Below are positions 8,174 through 16,505 of a DNA stretch of 64,000 nucleotides, one piece after another (the first letter of the stretch is position 1; each line of letters starts with the position of its first letter). The translations under genes were made by a program, and so were the position numbers. The notes beneath the pieces are model-generated. The model did not search any database, was not told where the DNA came from, and saw nothing but the letters and a program-made list of their open reading frames with translations. This stretch comes from CBDBKE01 sp965218055 (lineage in GTDB: Bacteria > Acidobacteriota > Terriglobia > JAJPHL01 > JAPKYU01). The stretch lies in assembly GCA_965218055.1 (NCBI GenBank), contig CBDCKA010000002.1, positions 310,001 to 374,000 of the forward strand, read 5' to 3'.

Positions 8174-8992
8174 TTACCGGCGGGGGGAGAGATGAACCCG
8201 GAAATTTTGGCCACGAGCCCCTTCTGGCCGGCGCGGCAGACTAACAACTTTGCGGTCTCGCGCATGGGTCCGGCTCGATAGGTGCTTGCTCAGGTCCTCC
8301 CTCGAGGAAAGGATGTGCTCGGTCATGGCCTGGCGCGCTTCCTCAGGGTGACCCTTCTTCAGGGCTCGCAAGATTTTCTTGTGCTCGGCGACCGAAACAG
8401 CGGCTCGCCGGGTTGAGTCACCAGCCGGGGAGGACGCCAGGGTCTCCCGGATATAGGCCTGCAGGTAGCCCCGGATAGTGGTCAGCAGGTTGTGCAGGAT
8501 CGAGTTTTGCGTTGCTCGGGCGATGCCCAAGTGGAACCGCAGGTCACTTTCCAGGTATTTCTCTGGATCGGCCAGTGATTCTTCCATGCCCCGAAGGGCC
8601 ACTTCGATGTCGCGCAGGTCTTTCTTCGTTGCCTTCCGGGCAGCCAGATCGGCCGTCTGCGACTCCAGCATCATCCGGGTTTCCACCAGGTCCTCGACGA
8701 CCTTGCGGTCCAGCAGCAATCCCCACTGAAAGGCCCGCTCCAGATAGCGGCCCGGGTTGAGGCAAACGAAGGTTCCTTCGCCCGCGTGCGATTCCAGGAT
8801 CCCCATCACCGAGAGCGACCGCAGTGCTTCCCGAACTGAGGTCCGGCCCACCCGGAACTGCCGGCAGAGCTCCTTCTCGGAGGGGAGGCGGTCACCCGGC
8901 TGGAACACGTTGCGCGCAATCATAGCGGTGATCTGCTCGACGATATCCTCGCTGAGCAACCTGCGAGCGACTGGCTGGAGAGACTCAACCAT
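8174..8992 (-). CDS. GntR-family regulator, FadR/FCD subfamily
   Basis: Transcription factor diverging from the C1 island and so its likely regulator. Residues 14-78 form the winged helix-turn-helix with GDRLPSEKELCRQFRVGRTSVREALR; residues about 95-235 form the all-helical FCD ligand domain with DLRFHLGIARATQN and a His late in the domain (AEHKKIL), typical metal/ligand positions. The tail after about 240 is basic (RRPEGARGQNFRVHLSPRR) and longer than usual. Upstream AGGAAGG serves ATG 8992. Repressors of this class bind short inverted repeats, and one overlaps the divergent promoter at 9039-9059. Confidence 0.85.
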   Translation of the reverse strand: MVESLQPVARRLLSEDIVEQITAMIARNVFQPGDRLPSEKELCRQFRVGRTSVREALRSLSVMGILESHAGEGTFVCLNPGRYLERAFQWGLLLDRKVVEDLVETRMMLESQTADLAARKATKKDLRDIEVALRGMEESLADPEKYLESDLRFHLGIARATQNSILHNLLTTIRGYLQAYIRETLASSPAGDSTRRAAVSVAEHKKILRALKKGHPEEARQAMTEHILSSREDLSKHLSSRTHARDRKVVSLPRRPEGARGQNFRVHLSPRR

Positions 8993-9014
8993 CGGCTTGA
9001 CACCTTCCTGGGGC

Positions 9015-9059
9015 TTTACAGCTTGCTGCCAACTGGGGTATACTAAGGTGTCAGCTTAG
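9015..9059 (+). promoter_or_regulatory. Promoter of the C1 island with operator-like inverted repeat
   Basis: TTTACA (9015-9020), 18-bp spacer, TATACT (9039-9044). CTAAG (9043-9047) and CTTAG (9055-9059) form an inverted repeat with a 7-bp centre, overlapping the -10 and the start region, where a repressor would block RNA polymerase. The divergent GntR gene starts at 8992. Confidence 0.55.
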
Positions 9060-9145
9060 CAGACAAGCAGGCAGGATGTCAAACCTGATTCCCTTCCGGC
9101 TTGACTCCCTGCCGGCCGGCACTCTCTGCCAGGAGGATCCTGACT

Positions 9146-9778
9146 ATGGGCCTAACGCTGGATCTGGGTAACCGCGTCGAACTGGTCCCGATGGATCCCC
9201 ATTGCCAGGACATCACCGTTGCTCTCTATCGCCAGGATGGCGGTCACCAGCCGGAATACTTGGTGCACAGCTACAGCCGGCTGGAAGGCGTTCGCGAACG
9301 AATCGAATTTGTGGCCCGGGCGCTCGAGAACCTGGCGGGGGCGGAGCGGACGGACGTTCGGCTCCGCTTCTCCTGTGGCTCGGCCCACCAGGCTGGGGCC
9401 AAGCGTGGTTTTCTGGAGGCATGCAAGCTGGCCTCCACCGCGGCGCTCGAACCGAAGCCGCTCCGCGCCTTTGACAAACGGTCGGGCCGAAACATCGCCG
9501 TGGCGAGCCTGGGGGCGGGCGTCTACCAGGTGACGGCAGACGGGCCCGAGGAAGACAAGTCTAAGCGGGTGGAAGCCATCGCAGCCGGATTCCGGAAGCT
9601 GGCCGAGATGTCGCCGGTCGAAGGCAGCGCCGACCGGGTGGCATTCCCCTGCGGGCAGATCCACGATGCGCTGGTCGGGTTGTTGCTTGTTCGCGCCTTG
9701 AACCTGCGCGCGGTGTTGCGCGAAGATGAGGCGGCTGCCTCCCGTGGCCAGCTGGTAGCACCGAGCCAGCAAAAGTAA
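9146..9778 (+). CDS. Unknown protein with duplicated CGxxH motif, first gene of C1 island
   Basis: Not recognised. 210 residues, soluble, no signal peptide. Two similar motifs are striking: Cys77-Gly-Ser-Ala-His81 and Cys169-Gly-Gln-Ile-His173, each after a beta-type strand (VRLRFSCG, DRVAFPCG), which suggests an internal duplication and possibly a bound metal or cofactor. ATG 9146 has AGGAGG eight bases before it; an upstream in-frame ATG at 9101 has no ribosome binding site. It is 16 bp from the methyltransferase gene and clearly in its operon, so a role in methyl transfer or cofactor handling is inferred from position alone. Confidence 0.7.
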   Translation: MGLTLDLGNRVELVPMDPHCQDITVALYRQDGGHQPEYLVHSYSRLEGVRERIEFVARALENLAGAERTDVRLRFSCGSAHQAGAKRGFLEACKLASTAALEPKPLRAFDKRSGRNIAVASLGAGVYQVTADGPEEDKSKRVEAIAAGFRKLAEMSPVEGSADRVAFPCGQIHDALVGLLLVRALNLRAVLREDEAAASRGQLVAPSQQK

Positions 9779-9794
9779 TTCTAAGGAGAATGAG

Positions 9795-10832
9795 ATGGTC
9801 GGACCAATGACGAGTCGCCAGCGCGTGCTGGCCGCCCTGCGTCGTGAGCCGGTGGACCGCACGCCGGTCTGCAACCCCACCTCGGTAGCCACCGTGGAGC
9901 TCATGGACCTGGTGAACGCGCCCTTCCCGGACGCCAACCGCAAGCCGGAACTGATGGCGCGGCTGGCCGCCACCGGACACACCGAGCTCGGCTTCGACAC
10001 CATCATGCCGGTCTTCAGCATCATTCAGGAGTCCTCGGCGCTGGGTTGCAAGATCCAGTGGGAGCAGAAGGACAACTGGCCGACGGTGAAAATGCGCGAG
10101 CCGATCTTCGACAAGCCGGAAGACATCCGGATCCCCCCGGACCTGCTGAAGCATCCCGACATGCAGTGTGTGATCCAGGCCATCAAGATTCTGCGCCGTG
10201 AGTTCGGCGACGAGGTAGCGATCGTCGGCAAGACGATGGGGCCCTGGTCGCTGGGCTACCACTGCTTTGGCGTGGAGCCGTTCCTGCTGCTGTCACTGGA
10301 TGATCCGGGCAAGACCAAGCAGTGCCTGGAGGCACTCAAGCAGGTCACCATTGACTTTGGCCTGGCCCAGATCGAAGCCGGTGCCGACGCCCTCACGCTG
10401 CCCGACCACGCCACCGGCGACCTGGTCAGCGGTGAATACTACCGGCGCTACCTGCGCGACATGCACATCGAGTTTGTCGAGCGGATCCCGATCCCGCTGA
10501 TTATGCACATCTGCGGCCGCACGGTGGACCGGATGGAACACATTGCGCAGACCGGATTCGCGGCGTTTCACTACGATTCCAAGAACGACCCCGCCGAATC
10601 GATGTCGATCATGAAGAACCGCATCTCGCTGGTGGGAAACATCAACAATCCGGAGACCCTGTATTCGAGGGGCCCTGAGCAAGTCCGGCAAGAGGTTTGG
10701 AAGAACCTGGACGCGGGCGTGCAGTTGGTGGGCCCGGAGTGCGCCATCCCGCTGCAGACTACGGTCGAGAACCTCAAGGAGATTCCCGGGGCCGTGCGCG
10801 AGTGGCACCGGCAGCACGCCTCGGCCAACTAG
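9795..10832 (+). CDS. UroD-superfamily corrinoid methyltransferase (MtaA/CmuA/MtbA type)
   Basis: A 345-residue TIM-barrel protein of the uroporphyrinogen decarboxylase superfamily. The zinc site of the methyltransferase branch is present: His238-Ile-Cys240 (LIMHICGRT) and Cys316 (GPECAIPL), the H-x-C...C pattern that activates a thiol or binds zinc in MtaA/MtbA/CmuA proteins. True HemE enzymes lack this pattern. It lies directly before a corrinoid protein gene and so should move a methyl group onto or off that protein. As no MttB- or MtaB-type methyltransferase is nearby, it may itself choose the methyl donor; the donor is unknown. AAGGAG precedes ATG 9795. Confidence 0.85.
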   Translation: MVGPMTSRQRVLAALRREPVDRTPVCNPTSVATVELMDLVNAPFPDANRKPELMARLAATGHTELGFDTIMPVFSIIQESSALGCKIQWEQKDNWPTVKMREPIFDKPEDIRIPPDLLKHPDMQCVIQAIKILRREFGDEVAIVGKTMGPWSLGYHCFGVEPFLLLSLDDPGKTKQCLEALKQVTIDFGLAQIEAGADALTLPDHATGDLVSGEYYRRYLRDMHIEFVERIPIPLIMHICGRTVDRMEHIAQTGFAAFHYDSKNDPAESMSIMKNRISLVGNINNPETLYSRGPEQVRQEVWKNLDAGVQLVGPECAIPLQTTVENLKEIPGAVREWHRQHASAN

Positions 10833-10853
10833 GAACAGGCTTAGGAACACACT

Positions 10854-11603
10854 ATGGCGGAACTCAGCGACATTTCCAACGACTTCATCCGGCAGGAGAT
10901 CGAAGAGTACATCGAGCGGCCGGAGGAGCGGAAGCGCATGATTGACACCTTCGCGAAGGTCAAGCCGAAAATGCAGACCATTGCGGCGGCGCTGATTGAC
11001 GGCGACAACGGCACGGTAGATCAACTGACCAAAGAGGCGCTGGAGGAGGGGACCGTGGCGCTGGAGGTGATGGACGACGGCTTGATTGCCGGCATGGGAA
11101 TTGTCGGCATCAAGTTCCGGGAGAACTTCATCTTTGTGCCGGAAGTTCTGGCCTGCGCGCGGGCAATGAAGGCGGGCATGGCCTACATTGAGCCCATCCT
11201 GTCGGCCTCCGGCGTTAAGCCCATTGCCAAGGTCGTCATGGGCACCGTCAAAGGGGACCTGCACGACATCGGCAAGAACCTGTGCATCATGATGTTGCGA
11301 GGCACCGGCTTTGTGGTGATTGACCTGGGAGTGGACACCTCGGCGGACCGGTTCATCGAGGCCGTCGAGGAGCACGAGGCCCCCCTGATGGGGATGTCCG
11401 CGCTGCTGACCACCACCATGCCCAACATGGGCAAGACGATCGAAGCCTTCATCGACGCCGACCTTCGAGACAACGTGAAAATCATGGTCGGCGGCGCGCC
11501 TGTCACACAGGACTTTGCCGACGACATGGGAGCCGACGGTTACGGCAAGGACGCCATGGCGTGTGTCGCGCTGGCCAAGCGACTGATGGGTGTGGCGGTC
11601 TGA
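10854..11603 (+). CDS. Methyl-carrying corrinoid protein (MtbC/MttC type)
   Basis: Carries cob(I)alamin that receives and donates the methyl group. Residues about 25-115 form the helical cap domain typical of these proteins, followed by the B12-binding Rossmann domain with GDLHDIGKNL (134-143): Asp135-x-His137-x-x-Gly140, where His ligates cobalt in the base-off/His-on state. Later motifs MSALLTTTM and VGGAPVT match the B12 domain. Length 249 residues is slightly over the usual 210-220 because of an N-terminal extension. It follows its methyltransferase by 21 bp. Confidence 0.93.
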   Translation: MAELSDISNDFIRQEIEEYIERPEERKRMIDTFAKVKPKMQTIAAALIDGDNGTVDQLTKEALEEGTVALEVMDDGLIAGMGIVGIKFRENFIFVPEVLACARAMKAGMAYIEPILSASGVKPIAKVVMGTVKGDLHDIGKNLCIMMLRGTGFVVIDLGVDTSADRFIEAVEEHEAPLMGMSALLTTTMPNMGKTIEAFIDADLRDNVKIMVGGAPVTQDFADDMGADGYGKDAMACVALAKRLMGVAV

Positions 11604-11619
11604 GCCCTGACGGGACGCC

Positions 11620-11862
11620 ATGGAAAAAATCGACCAACATGAGTACCAGAAACGCCTGGACCGGCTCACCGAAATCCTGACGGGGATCGCGGCGCACGCC
11701 GACGAGCTGTCTCTCCGGCGTTGCCCTTACAAGAACCGCCTGGACCAATGCACGGCGCAGTTTGGCTGCCGCAACAAGCGAAAGCCCAAGCGGGATGGAG
11801 AGCTGCCGGTGTGCGCCAGCGACGACAAGCTGGACTACCGCAAGGCCTGGGAAACCACCTGA
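11620..11862 (+). CDS. Small four-cysteine protein of the C1 island
   Basis: Not recognised. 80 residues: a helical N-terminal half (1-33) and a basic half with Cys35, Cys44, Cys50 and Cys65 spaced like a metal or Fe-S site (C-x8-C-x5-C-x14-C). It sits between the corrinoid protein and its presumed activator, the place for an accessory or electron-transfer factor. The spacing to neighbours is 16 and 24 bp. Its stop codon lies in an imperfect 18-bp tandem duplication (11845-11880), so the C-terminal end may have been altered recently. Confidence 0.65.
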   Translation: MEKIDQHEYQKRLDRLTEILTGIAAHADELSLRRCPYKNRLDQCTAQFGCRNKRKPKRDGELPVCASDDKLDYRKAWETT

Positions 11863-11886
11863 GCCCTGGGAACCCCCTGAGAGAAG

Positions 11887-13527
11887 ATGGCCCATATCTC
11901 CTATGACAGCAGCCGCTGCAGCCTGGAGAGGGGCCGCACCGTCTTCGACTATGCCGACGATCTCGCCGTGCAGGTGCCCACCTCCTGCGGCCGGAGCGGT
12001 ATCTGTCACGAATGCATCGTGGAAATCAAGCGCGGCGTGGAGGCCTTATGTCCACGCACCGAGGCGGAAGAGTTCCTGCGGGAGAACTACCGGCTGGCCT
12101 GCCAGGCGGTGGTCGAAGATCCCGAGGTTGACGTTGAGTTCGAACTGCTCCGCCGCCGCCCGCAAATTCTGACCAGTTCCGCGGCCACCGCGGTTGAACT
12201 GGATCCGTTGGTCACCCGCGCCGGCGACAAAGTCCTCTACGACGGCGAGGTGGTTGACCACTACCGCGGCCACCTCTACGGCCTGGCCATTGACCTGGGC
12301 ACTACCACCATTGTTGTCGAGCTCGTGGACCTGGAGACGGGCGCGGTCGCCTGCCTGGCCTCGCTGGAGAACCCGCAGCGCTTCGGCGGCAGCGACATCA
12401 TGCACCGCATCTCCTACGATTCCGGCCCGTTCCAGGGGGAGCTCCACAAGAGTGTGATCACGGCAGTCAATTACGAGCTGCGGGAGATGTGTCAGACACT
12501 GGGAATCGTGCGCCATGAGATTTACGAGGCCGTTCTGGTCGGCAACTCCACGATGCGCGACCTGTTCTTCAATCTGGACGTGCAGTCCATCGGCCAGAAA
12601 CCCTACAAGTCGCTGGTCGAGCACGAATACCTGGCCGGGCAGCGCACAACGACGGCGCTGACCGAGCTGGCTCACCGCCTGGGCCTGCTGACGCATCCCA
12701 AGGCCCGTATCGTGGGGGCTCCCCTGGTGGCCAGCCACGTGGGGGCGGACACCCTCGCCGACTTGGTCGCGATCGATATCGCCTCCCAGCGCGACCCGGT
12801 CATGCCAGTCATGTTGGTGGACGTGGGCACCAATACGGAGGTGGTGGTGGGCCATGCCGGCCGGCTGTTGGCCGCTTCCTGCCCGGCAGGTCCGGCCTTT
12901 GAGGGCGGGCTTATCCGGTACGGCATGACCGCCGGCGACGGAGCCATCGAGGCGCTACGGCTGAGCGGTAGTACCTGGGACTACCAGACCATCGGCAACG
13001 TCGAGCCGAAAGGAATCTGCGGCTCGGGTCTGATCGATCTGCTCGCCGAGCTGCGGCGGCACGAGCGAATGACGCCGAAAGGCGTCTTTGCCAAGAAGCA
13101 GTACGAGCTCCCCATCGTGCCCGAGCAGGGCATCACCTTCTCGCGGCAAGACGCCAGCAACCTGGCGCAGGCCAAAGCCGCCAATTACTGCGGCCAGTAC
13201 ATCGCCCTGCGCCGGTTCGGTGTGCGTCCGGCTGACATCAGCCGGCTGTACCTGGCCGGTGGTTTCGCGAATTACGTCAACGTGGGCCATGCCGTCGAGA
13301 TCGGGTTCCTGGCGCCGGTGCCCGAGGATCGCGTCGTCAAGGTAGGCAACGCCGCGGTGGCCGGAGCGCGGCAGATCCTGCTGTCGCGGCGCAAGCGCCT
13401 CGCCATCGAGGAACTGGTCAAGGGCATCGAGCACATCGAGCTGGAAACGACCCCCGACTTTTTTGACGTCTTCGTCGAGGGCTGCCAGTTCAAGCCCATG
13501 CCGACGGCGTTCGGAGAGAAGCCATGA
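11887..13527 (+). CDS. RACo-type reductive activator of corrinoid proteins
   Basis: Reactivates cobalamin that has slipped to Co(II), using ATP and a low-potential electron. The N-terminus is a plant-type [2Fe-2S] ferredoxin domain: Cys34, Cys40, Cys43 and Cys72 (TSCGRSGICHEC...LAC). A linker leads to an ASKHA ATPase-fold (DUF4445) domain starting YGLAIDLGTTTIVVEL at 131-146, with further phosphate and adenosine loops (DVGTNTEVVV, LAGGFANYVNVGHA). Length 546 is shorter than the classical about 630-residue RACo. It overlaps the next gene by 4 bp. Family assignment is firm; the partner corrinoid protein is inferred from context. Confidence 0.88.
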   Translation: MAHISYDSSRCSLERGRTVFDYADDLAVQVPTSCGRSGICHECIVEIKRGVEALCPRTEAEEFLRENYRLACQAVVEDPEVDVEFELLRRRPQILTSSAATAVELDPLVTRAGDKVLYDGEVVDHYRGHLYGLAIDLGTTTIVVELVDLETGAVACLASLENPQRFGGSDIMHRISYDSGPFQGELHKSVITAVNYELREMCQTLGIVRHEIYEAVLVGNSTMRDLFFNLDVQSIGQKPYKSLVEHEYLAGQRTTTALTELAHRLGLLTHPKARIVGAPLVASHVGADTLADLVAIDIASQRDPVMPVMLVDVGTNTEVVVGHAGRLLAASCPAGPAFEGGLIRYGMTAGDGAIEALRLSGSTWDYQTIGNVEPKGICGSGLIDLLAELRRHERMTPKGVFAKKQYELPIVPEQGITFSRQDASNLAQAKAANYCGQYIALRRFGVRPADISRLYLAGGFANYVNVGHAVEIGFLAPVPEDRVVKVGNAAVAGARQILLSRRKRLAIEELVKGIEHIELETTPDFFDVFVEGCQFKPMPTAFGEKP

Positions 13528-15071
13528 GCGTATCTCCCGGGCCCACGCGGCCGGCCTCTGGCGCCTGGAGCAAGCGAACGTTCCGCTCCCTGTTAGAGGA
13601 AACCTCCAGCTTCCTCACCGTGGTCGAGCTGGTGACTTCCCGCGGGCTGATCATTGAGCGCAGCGGCCGCCGTATTCTGGAAATGGCCCGGTTGCTGGCC
13701 GAGCATCCGCGCTTCCATGCCCTCAGCATCACGGACAATCCGGGCGGGAATGCAATGCTCAGCGCTGACACCTTGGGCACCGACCTGATCTCCCGCGGCC
13801 AGGAGGTTATCATCCACCTCTCCTGCAAGGATTGGAACCGCAACGCGCTGGAGAGCCGCGGCTGGAAGTTGGCGAGCGAAGGCTTCCACAATGTGCTGGC
13901 GCTGTCTGGCGACTACCCGGTAACCGGCTACCAGGGCCAGGCCGCCCCGGTCTTTGACACCGATTCGGTCGGCTTGCTCCAAATGTACTCCCGGATGGAG
14001 GGGACCAAATTTTTCCTCGGCGCGGTGGTGAACAACCACAAGCGGTATGAGGTCGAGGTGATGCCGCAGTACTTTAAGCTGGCCAAAAAGATCGAGGCCG
14101 GCGCCAGCTTCATTATCAACCAGATCGGCTACGACGCGCGCAAGCAAGATGAGCTCGTGCGCTACATGGCGCTGAAGGGACTCCAGTCGCCCGTGCTGTC
14201 CAATGTTTACGTCCTCAGCGCCTCGGCCGCGCGCTATTTTCACGACGGGCGGATTCCCGGCGTCGTGGTCACTGACGATCTGCTGGAATTGGCCGAAAAG
14301 CAAGGCGCCTCGCCCGACCGGGGCAAGGCGTTCTTCCTGGAGTTCGCCGCCAAGCAGTGCGCCATCGCCCGGGGACTCGGCTATCGGGGGGTCTACCTGG
14401 GGGGGCATCTGCGGTTCGAAGACTACGAGCGGATCCTCCAGATCTGGGACAGCTTCGGCGAGAACGACTGGAAGGAGTTTGCCCGCCAGATTCGTTTCGC
14501 GCAGCCTGGCGAGTTCTACTACTTTGAACCCGATCCAAAGACGGGCCTCAGTTCCTCGGAGGTCAACCGCGAGTATCTGCGCTCGAAAACCTCGCCGGCC
14601 GGTGCGCCACTCTCCTACCGACTCAACCGCCTGGTGCACGGGAAGCTATTCGAGCAGGGCTCCTCGGGGTTCCGGGCAGGAACCGCGCTCTACCAGTCGG
14701 TCGAGGGATCGCCGCGGATCCGCAAGGCGCTGCACGCGGCCGAGCACGCGTTCAAGATCCTCGCCTTCGATTGTCAGGACTGCGGCGACTGCTCCCTCCC
14801 GGACATCGCCTACCTCTGTCCCGAGTCGCAATGCGTAAAGAACCAGCGCAACGGTCCCTGCGGCGGAACGCGGCAGGGCTTGTGCGAAGTCGGGGAGAAG
14901 GAGTGCATCTGGGCCCGCGCCTACCAGCGCCTGAAGGCCTATGGCGAGGAGGAGCAGATGCTCGACCGGCCCGTGGTCTTCCGCAATGGAGCGCTGCGAG
15001 GCACCAGCGCCTGGGCCAATGCCTTCCTCGAGCGGGACCATAACGCCCCTAAGAAACCAAAGGAACAATGA
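13524..15071 (+). CDS. metF: Methylenetetrahydrofolate reductase fused to MetV-type Fe-S/Zn domain
   Basis: Interconverts methyl-THF and methylene-THF. Residues about 25-330 are a MetF TIM barrel (TVVELVTSRG, ALSGDYP, FIINQIGYD). The C-terminal part from about 410 is the MetV-type domain (PF12225) with eight cysteines between 417 and 461 (FDCQDCGDC...GPCGG...GLC...KEC). In acetogens MetF and MetV are separate subunits; here they form one chain of 515 residues. In this island it probably runs in the oxidative direction, feeding the methyl group into the C1 pool. ATGA overlaps couple it to both neighbours. Confidence 0.88.
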   Translation: MSVSPGPTRPASGAWSKRTFRSLLEETSSFLTVVELVTSRGLIIERSGRRILEMARLLAEHPRFHALSITDNPGGNAMLSADTLGTDLISRGQEVIIHLSCKDWNRNALESRGWKLASEGFHNVLALSGDYPVTGYQGQAAPVFDTDSVGLLQMYSRMEGTKFFLGAVVNNHKRYEVEVMPQYFKLAKKIEAGASFIINQIGYDARKQDELVRYMALKGLQSPVLSNVYVLSASAARYFHDGRIPGVVVTDDLLELAEKQGASPDRGKAFFLEFAAKQCAIARGLGYRGVYLGGHLRFEDYERILQIWDSFGENDWKEFARQIRFAQPGEFYYFEPDPKTGLSSSEVNREYLRSKTSPAGAPLSYRLNRLVHGKLFEQGSSGFRAGTALYQSVEGSPRIRKALHAAEHAFKILAFDCQDCGDCSLPDIAYLCPESQCVKNQRNGPCGGTRQGLCEVGEKECIWARAYQRLKAYGEEEQMLDRPVVFRNGALRGTSAWANAFLERDHNAPKKPKEQ

Positions 15072-16120
15072 AACCTCAAGACTTGAACAAGGAATTCGTT
15101 GTCATCGGGGAAAACATCCACACGACCCGCGTCTTGCGCCGCGCGGGCAAGCTGGTCACCACCGCTCCCAGCGGTGAGGAGGCGGTCCGCTACACCAGCG
15201 CGAGCGGAGAAACCCGCTACCTGATCATCCCGGAACAGGTCAAGAGCCAGCAGGACTATGAGGAAGGGCGCGTCAAGCATGTGGCCATCGCGGTGCGGGC
15301 GGCCATGTCGGGCGCCCAGCCCGCCGCCACCGAAGGAATGGAGTACCTGCGCGCGCTGATGACGCGGCAGCTCAAAGGCGGCGCGGACTTCCTGGACTTG
15401 AACGTGGACGAGGTCTCCCTCTATCCGGACAAACAGATCGAAGCGATGCGCTGGCTGGTGCGCGCCATCGAACCGCTGGCGCCGGTGCCGCTCTCGATTG
15501 ATTCCTCCAATCTGGACACCATTCGCGCCGGAATTCAGGCCTGCGAGGGCAAGACGGGCCGGTCCATGCTGAACTCCGCCTCGCTGGAACGGCTGGAGGC
15601 ACTGGACCTCGCTCGGGAACGCAACCTGGCGGTGATTGTCACGGCCTCCGGCTCTAGCGGCATGCCCCAAAACACCGAGGAGCGAGTGGCCAACGCTTCT
15701 CAGGTGATCGATACCGCCCTGGCCAAGAGCCTCCCCATCGAGGATCTCTACGTGGACGGCCTGGTCTTCCCCATCTCGGTGGACGGCCAGTTCGGAAATC
15801 ATTACCTGGAGGCGATCCGCCAGCTGCGTGAAAAGTACGGCGAGAAGATTCACCTGACGGGCGGCTTGAGCAACGTGTCGTTCGGCCTCCCTTGCCGCCG
15901 GTTGATCAACGAGGCGTTCATCAATCTCTCCGTGGAAGCAGGCGCCGACAGCGGCATCGTGGACCCCGTGGGCAACGACCTGAACCGGGTGTTCTCGGCA
16001 GACAAGAATTCCGGGCCCTATCAACTGGCCCAGGACATGCTGACAGGGCACGACCGGAACTGTAAGAACTTCCTCCGCGCCTACCGCAAGGGGGAACTGG
16101 AGCCCGTCACCGCTGGGTAG
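15068..16120 (+). CDS. Methyltetrahydrofolate:corrinoid methyltransferase (AcsE/MtgA type)
   Basis: Moves methyl groups between the corrinoid protein and tetrahydrofolate. The 350-residue protein has the dihydropteroate synthase-like TIM barrel: IGENIHTTRVL at the start, the pterin-site motifs GADFLDLNVDE and PLSIDSSNLDTI, then LTGGLSNVSFGLPCRRLINEAF near 270-292, the family signature. AcsE is about 260 residues; the extra length is an insertion near residues 30-100. It overlaps metF by 4 bp and completes the path from corrinoid to folate. Confidence 0.88.
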   Translation: MKPQDLNKEFVVIGENIHTTRVLRRAGKLVTTAPSGEEAVRYTSASGETRYLIIPEQVKSQQDYEEGRVKHVAIAVRAAMSGAQPAATEGMEYLRALMTRQLKGGADFLDLNVDEVSLYPDKQIEAMRWLVRAIEPLAPVPLSIDSSNLDTIRAGIQACEGKTGRSMLNSASLERLEALDLARERNLAVIVTASGSSGMPQNTEERVANASQVIDTALAKSLPIEDLYVDGLVFPISVDGQFGNHYLEAIRQLREKYGEKIHLTGGLSNVSFGLPCRRLINEAFINLSVEAGADSGIVDPVGNDLNRVFSADKNSGPYQLAQDMLTGHDRNCKNFLRAYRKGELEPVTAG

Positions 16121-16128
16121 GGAAACAT

Positions 16129-16395
16129 ATGGCGAAATACCAGATCCTCTACTGGAAGCATATCCCGGCGCAGGTGAAGGTGTCCGCCGAGGGCCAGAGA
16201 ACTCTGTCGCGGCCCATGCCCGGCCGGTTCCAGGAAGAGATTGACAAGATCGCCATGCAGGAAGGGCTGGCCGGCACCGACGACTATCTTAATCAGTGGA
16301 ACTGGACACCAAAACAGGAACGGCCGGGCACTCCCGAACAGGTGGCTGAGGCCCTGATTCAGGAACTCGAGCAGCAGGTGGAGTTCACTGAATAA
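16129..16395 (+). CDS. Small 'virulence factor' family protein (PF13769-like)
   Basis: 88 residues, soluble, beginning MAKYQILYWKHIPAQVKV and ending in acidic helices. It resembles the PF13769 'virulence factor' domain, a misleading family name: members commonly lie beside MetF and methyl-THF methyltransferase genes, as here. Function is unknown; a role in the C1 methyl-transfer complex is inferred from position. It follows the methyltransferase by 8 bp and closes the island. Confidence 0.7.
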   Translation: MAKYQILYWKHIPAQVKVSAEGQRTLSRPMPGRFQEEIDKIAMQEGLAGTDDYLNQWNWTPKQERPGTPEQVAEALIQELEQQVEFTE

Positions 16396-16505
16396 GGCAG
16401 CCGCTCGAAGCGCAGCTACGGGACGCGGCAGCCATCGAGTAAATTCTCTTAGCGGTGGATTTGTAACACCACTGGATAATCCCGGAGCACCTCCTCCGGT
16501 TTGGG

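Noticed and set aside
9795..10832. Haem-pathway uroporphyrinogen decarboxylase (HemE)
   Set aside because: The H-x-C...C zinc pattern and the neighbouring corrinoid protein place it in the methyltransferase branch.
10293..11669. 458-codon open frame on the minus strand opposite the methyltransferase and corrinoid genes
   Set aside because: His/Val/Gly-rich shadow; the plus-strand genes carry clear motifs and ribosome binding sites.
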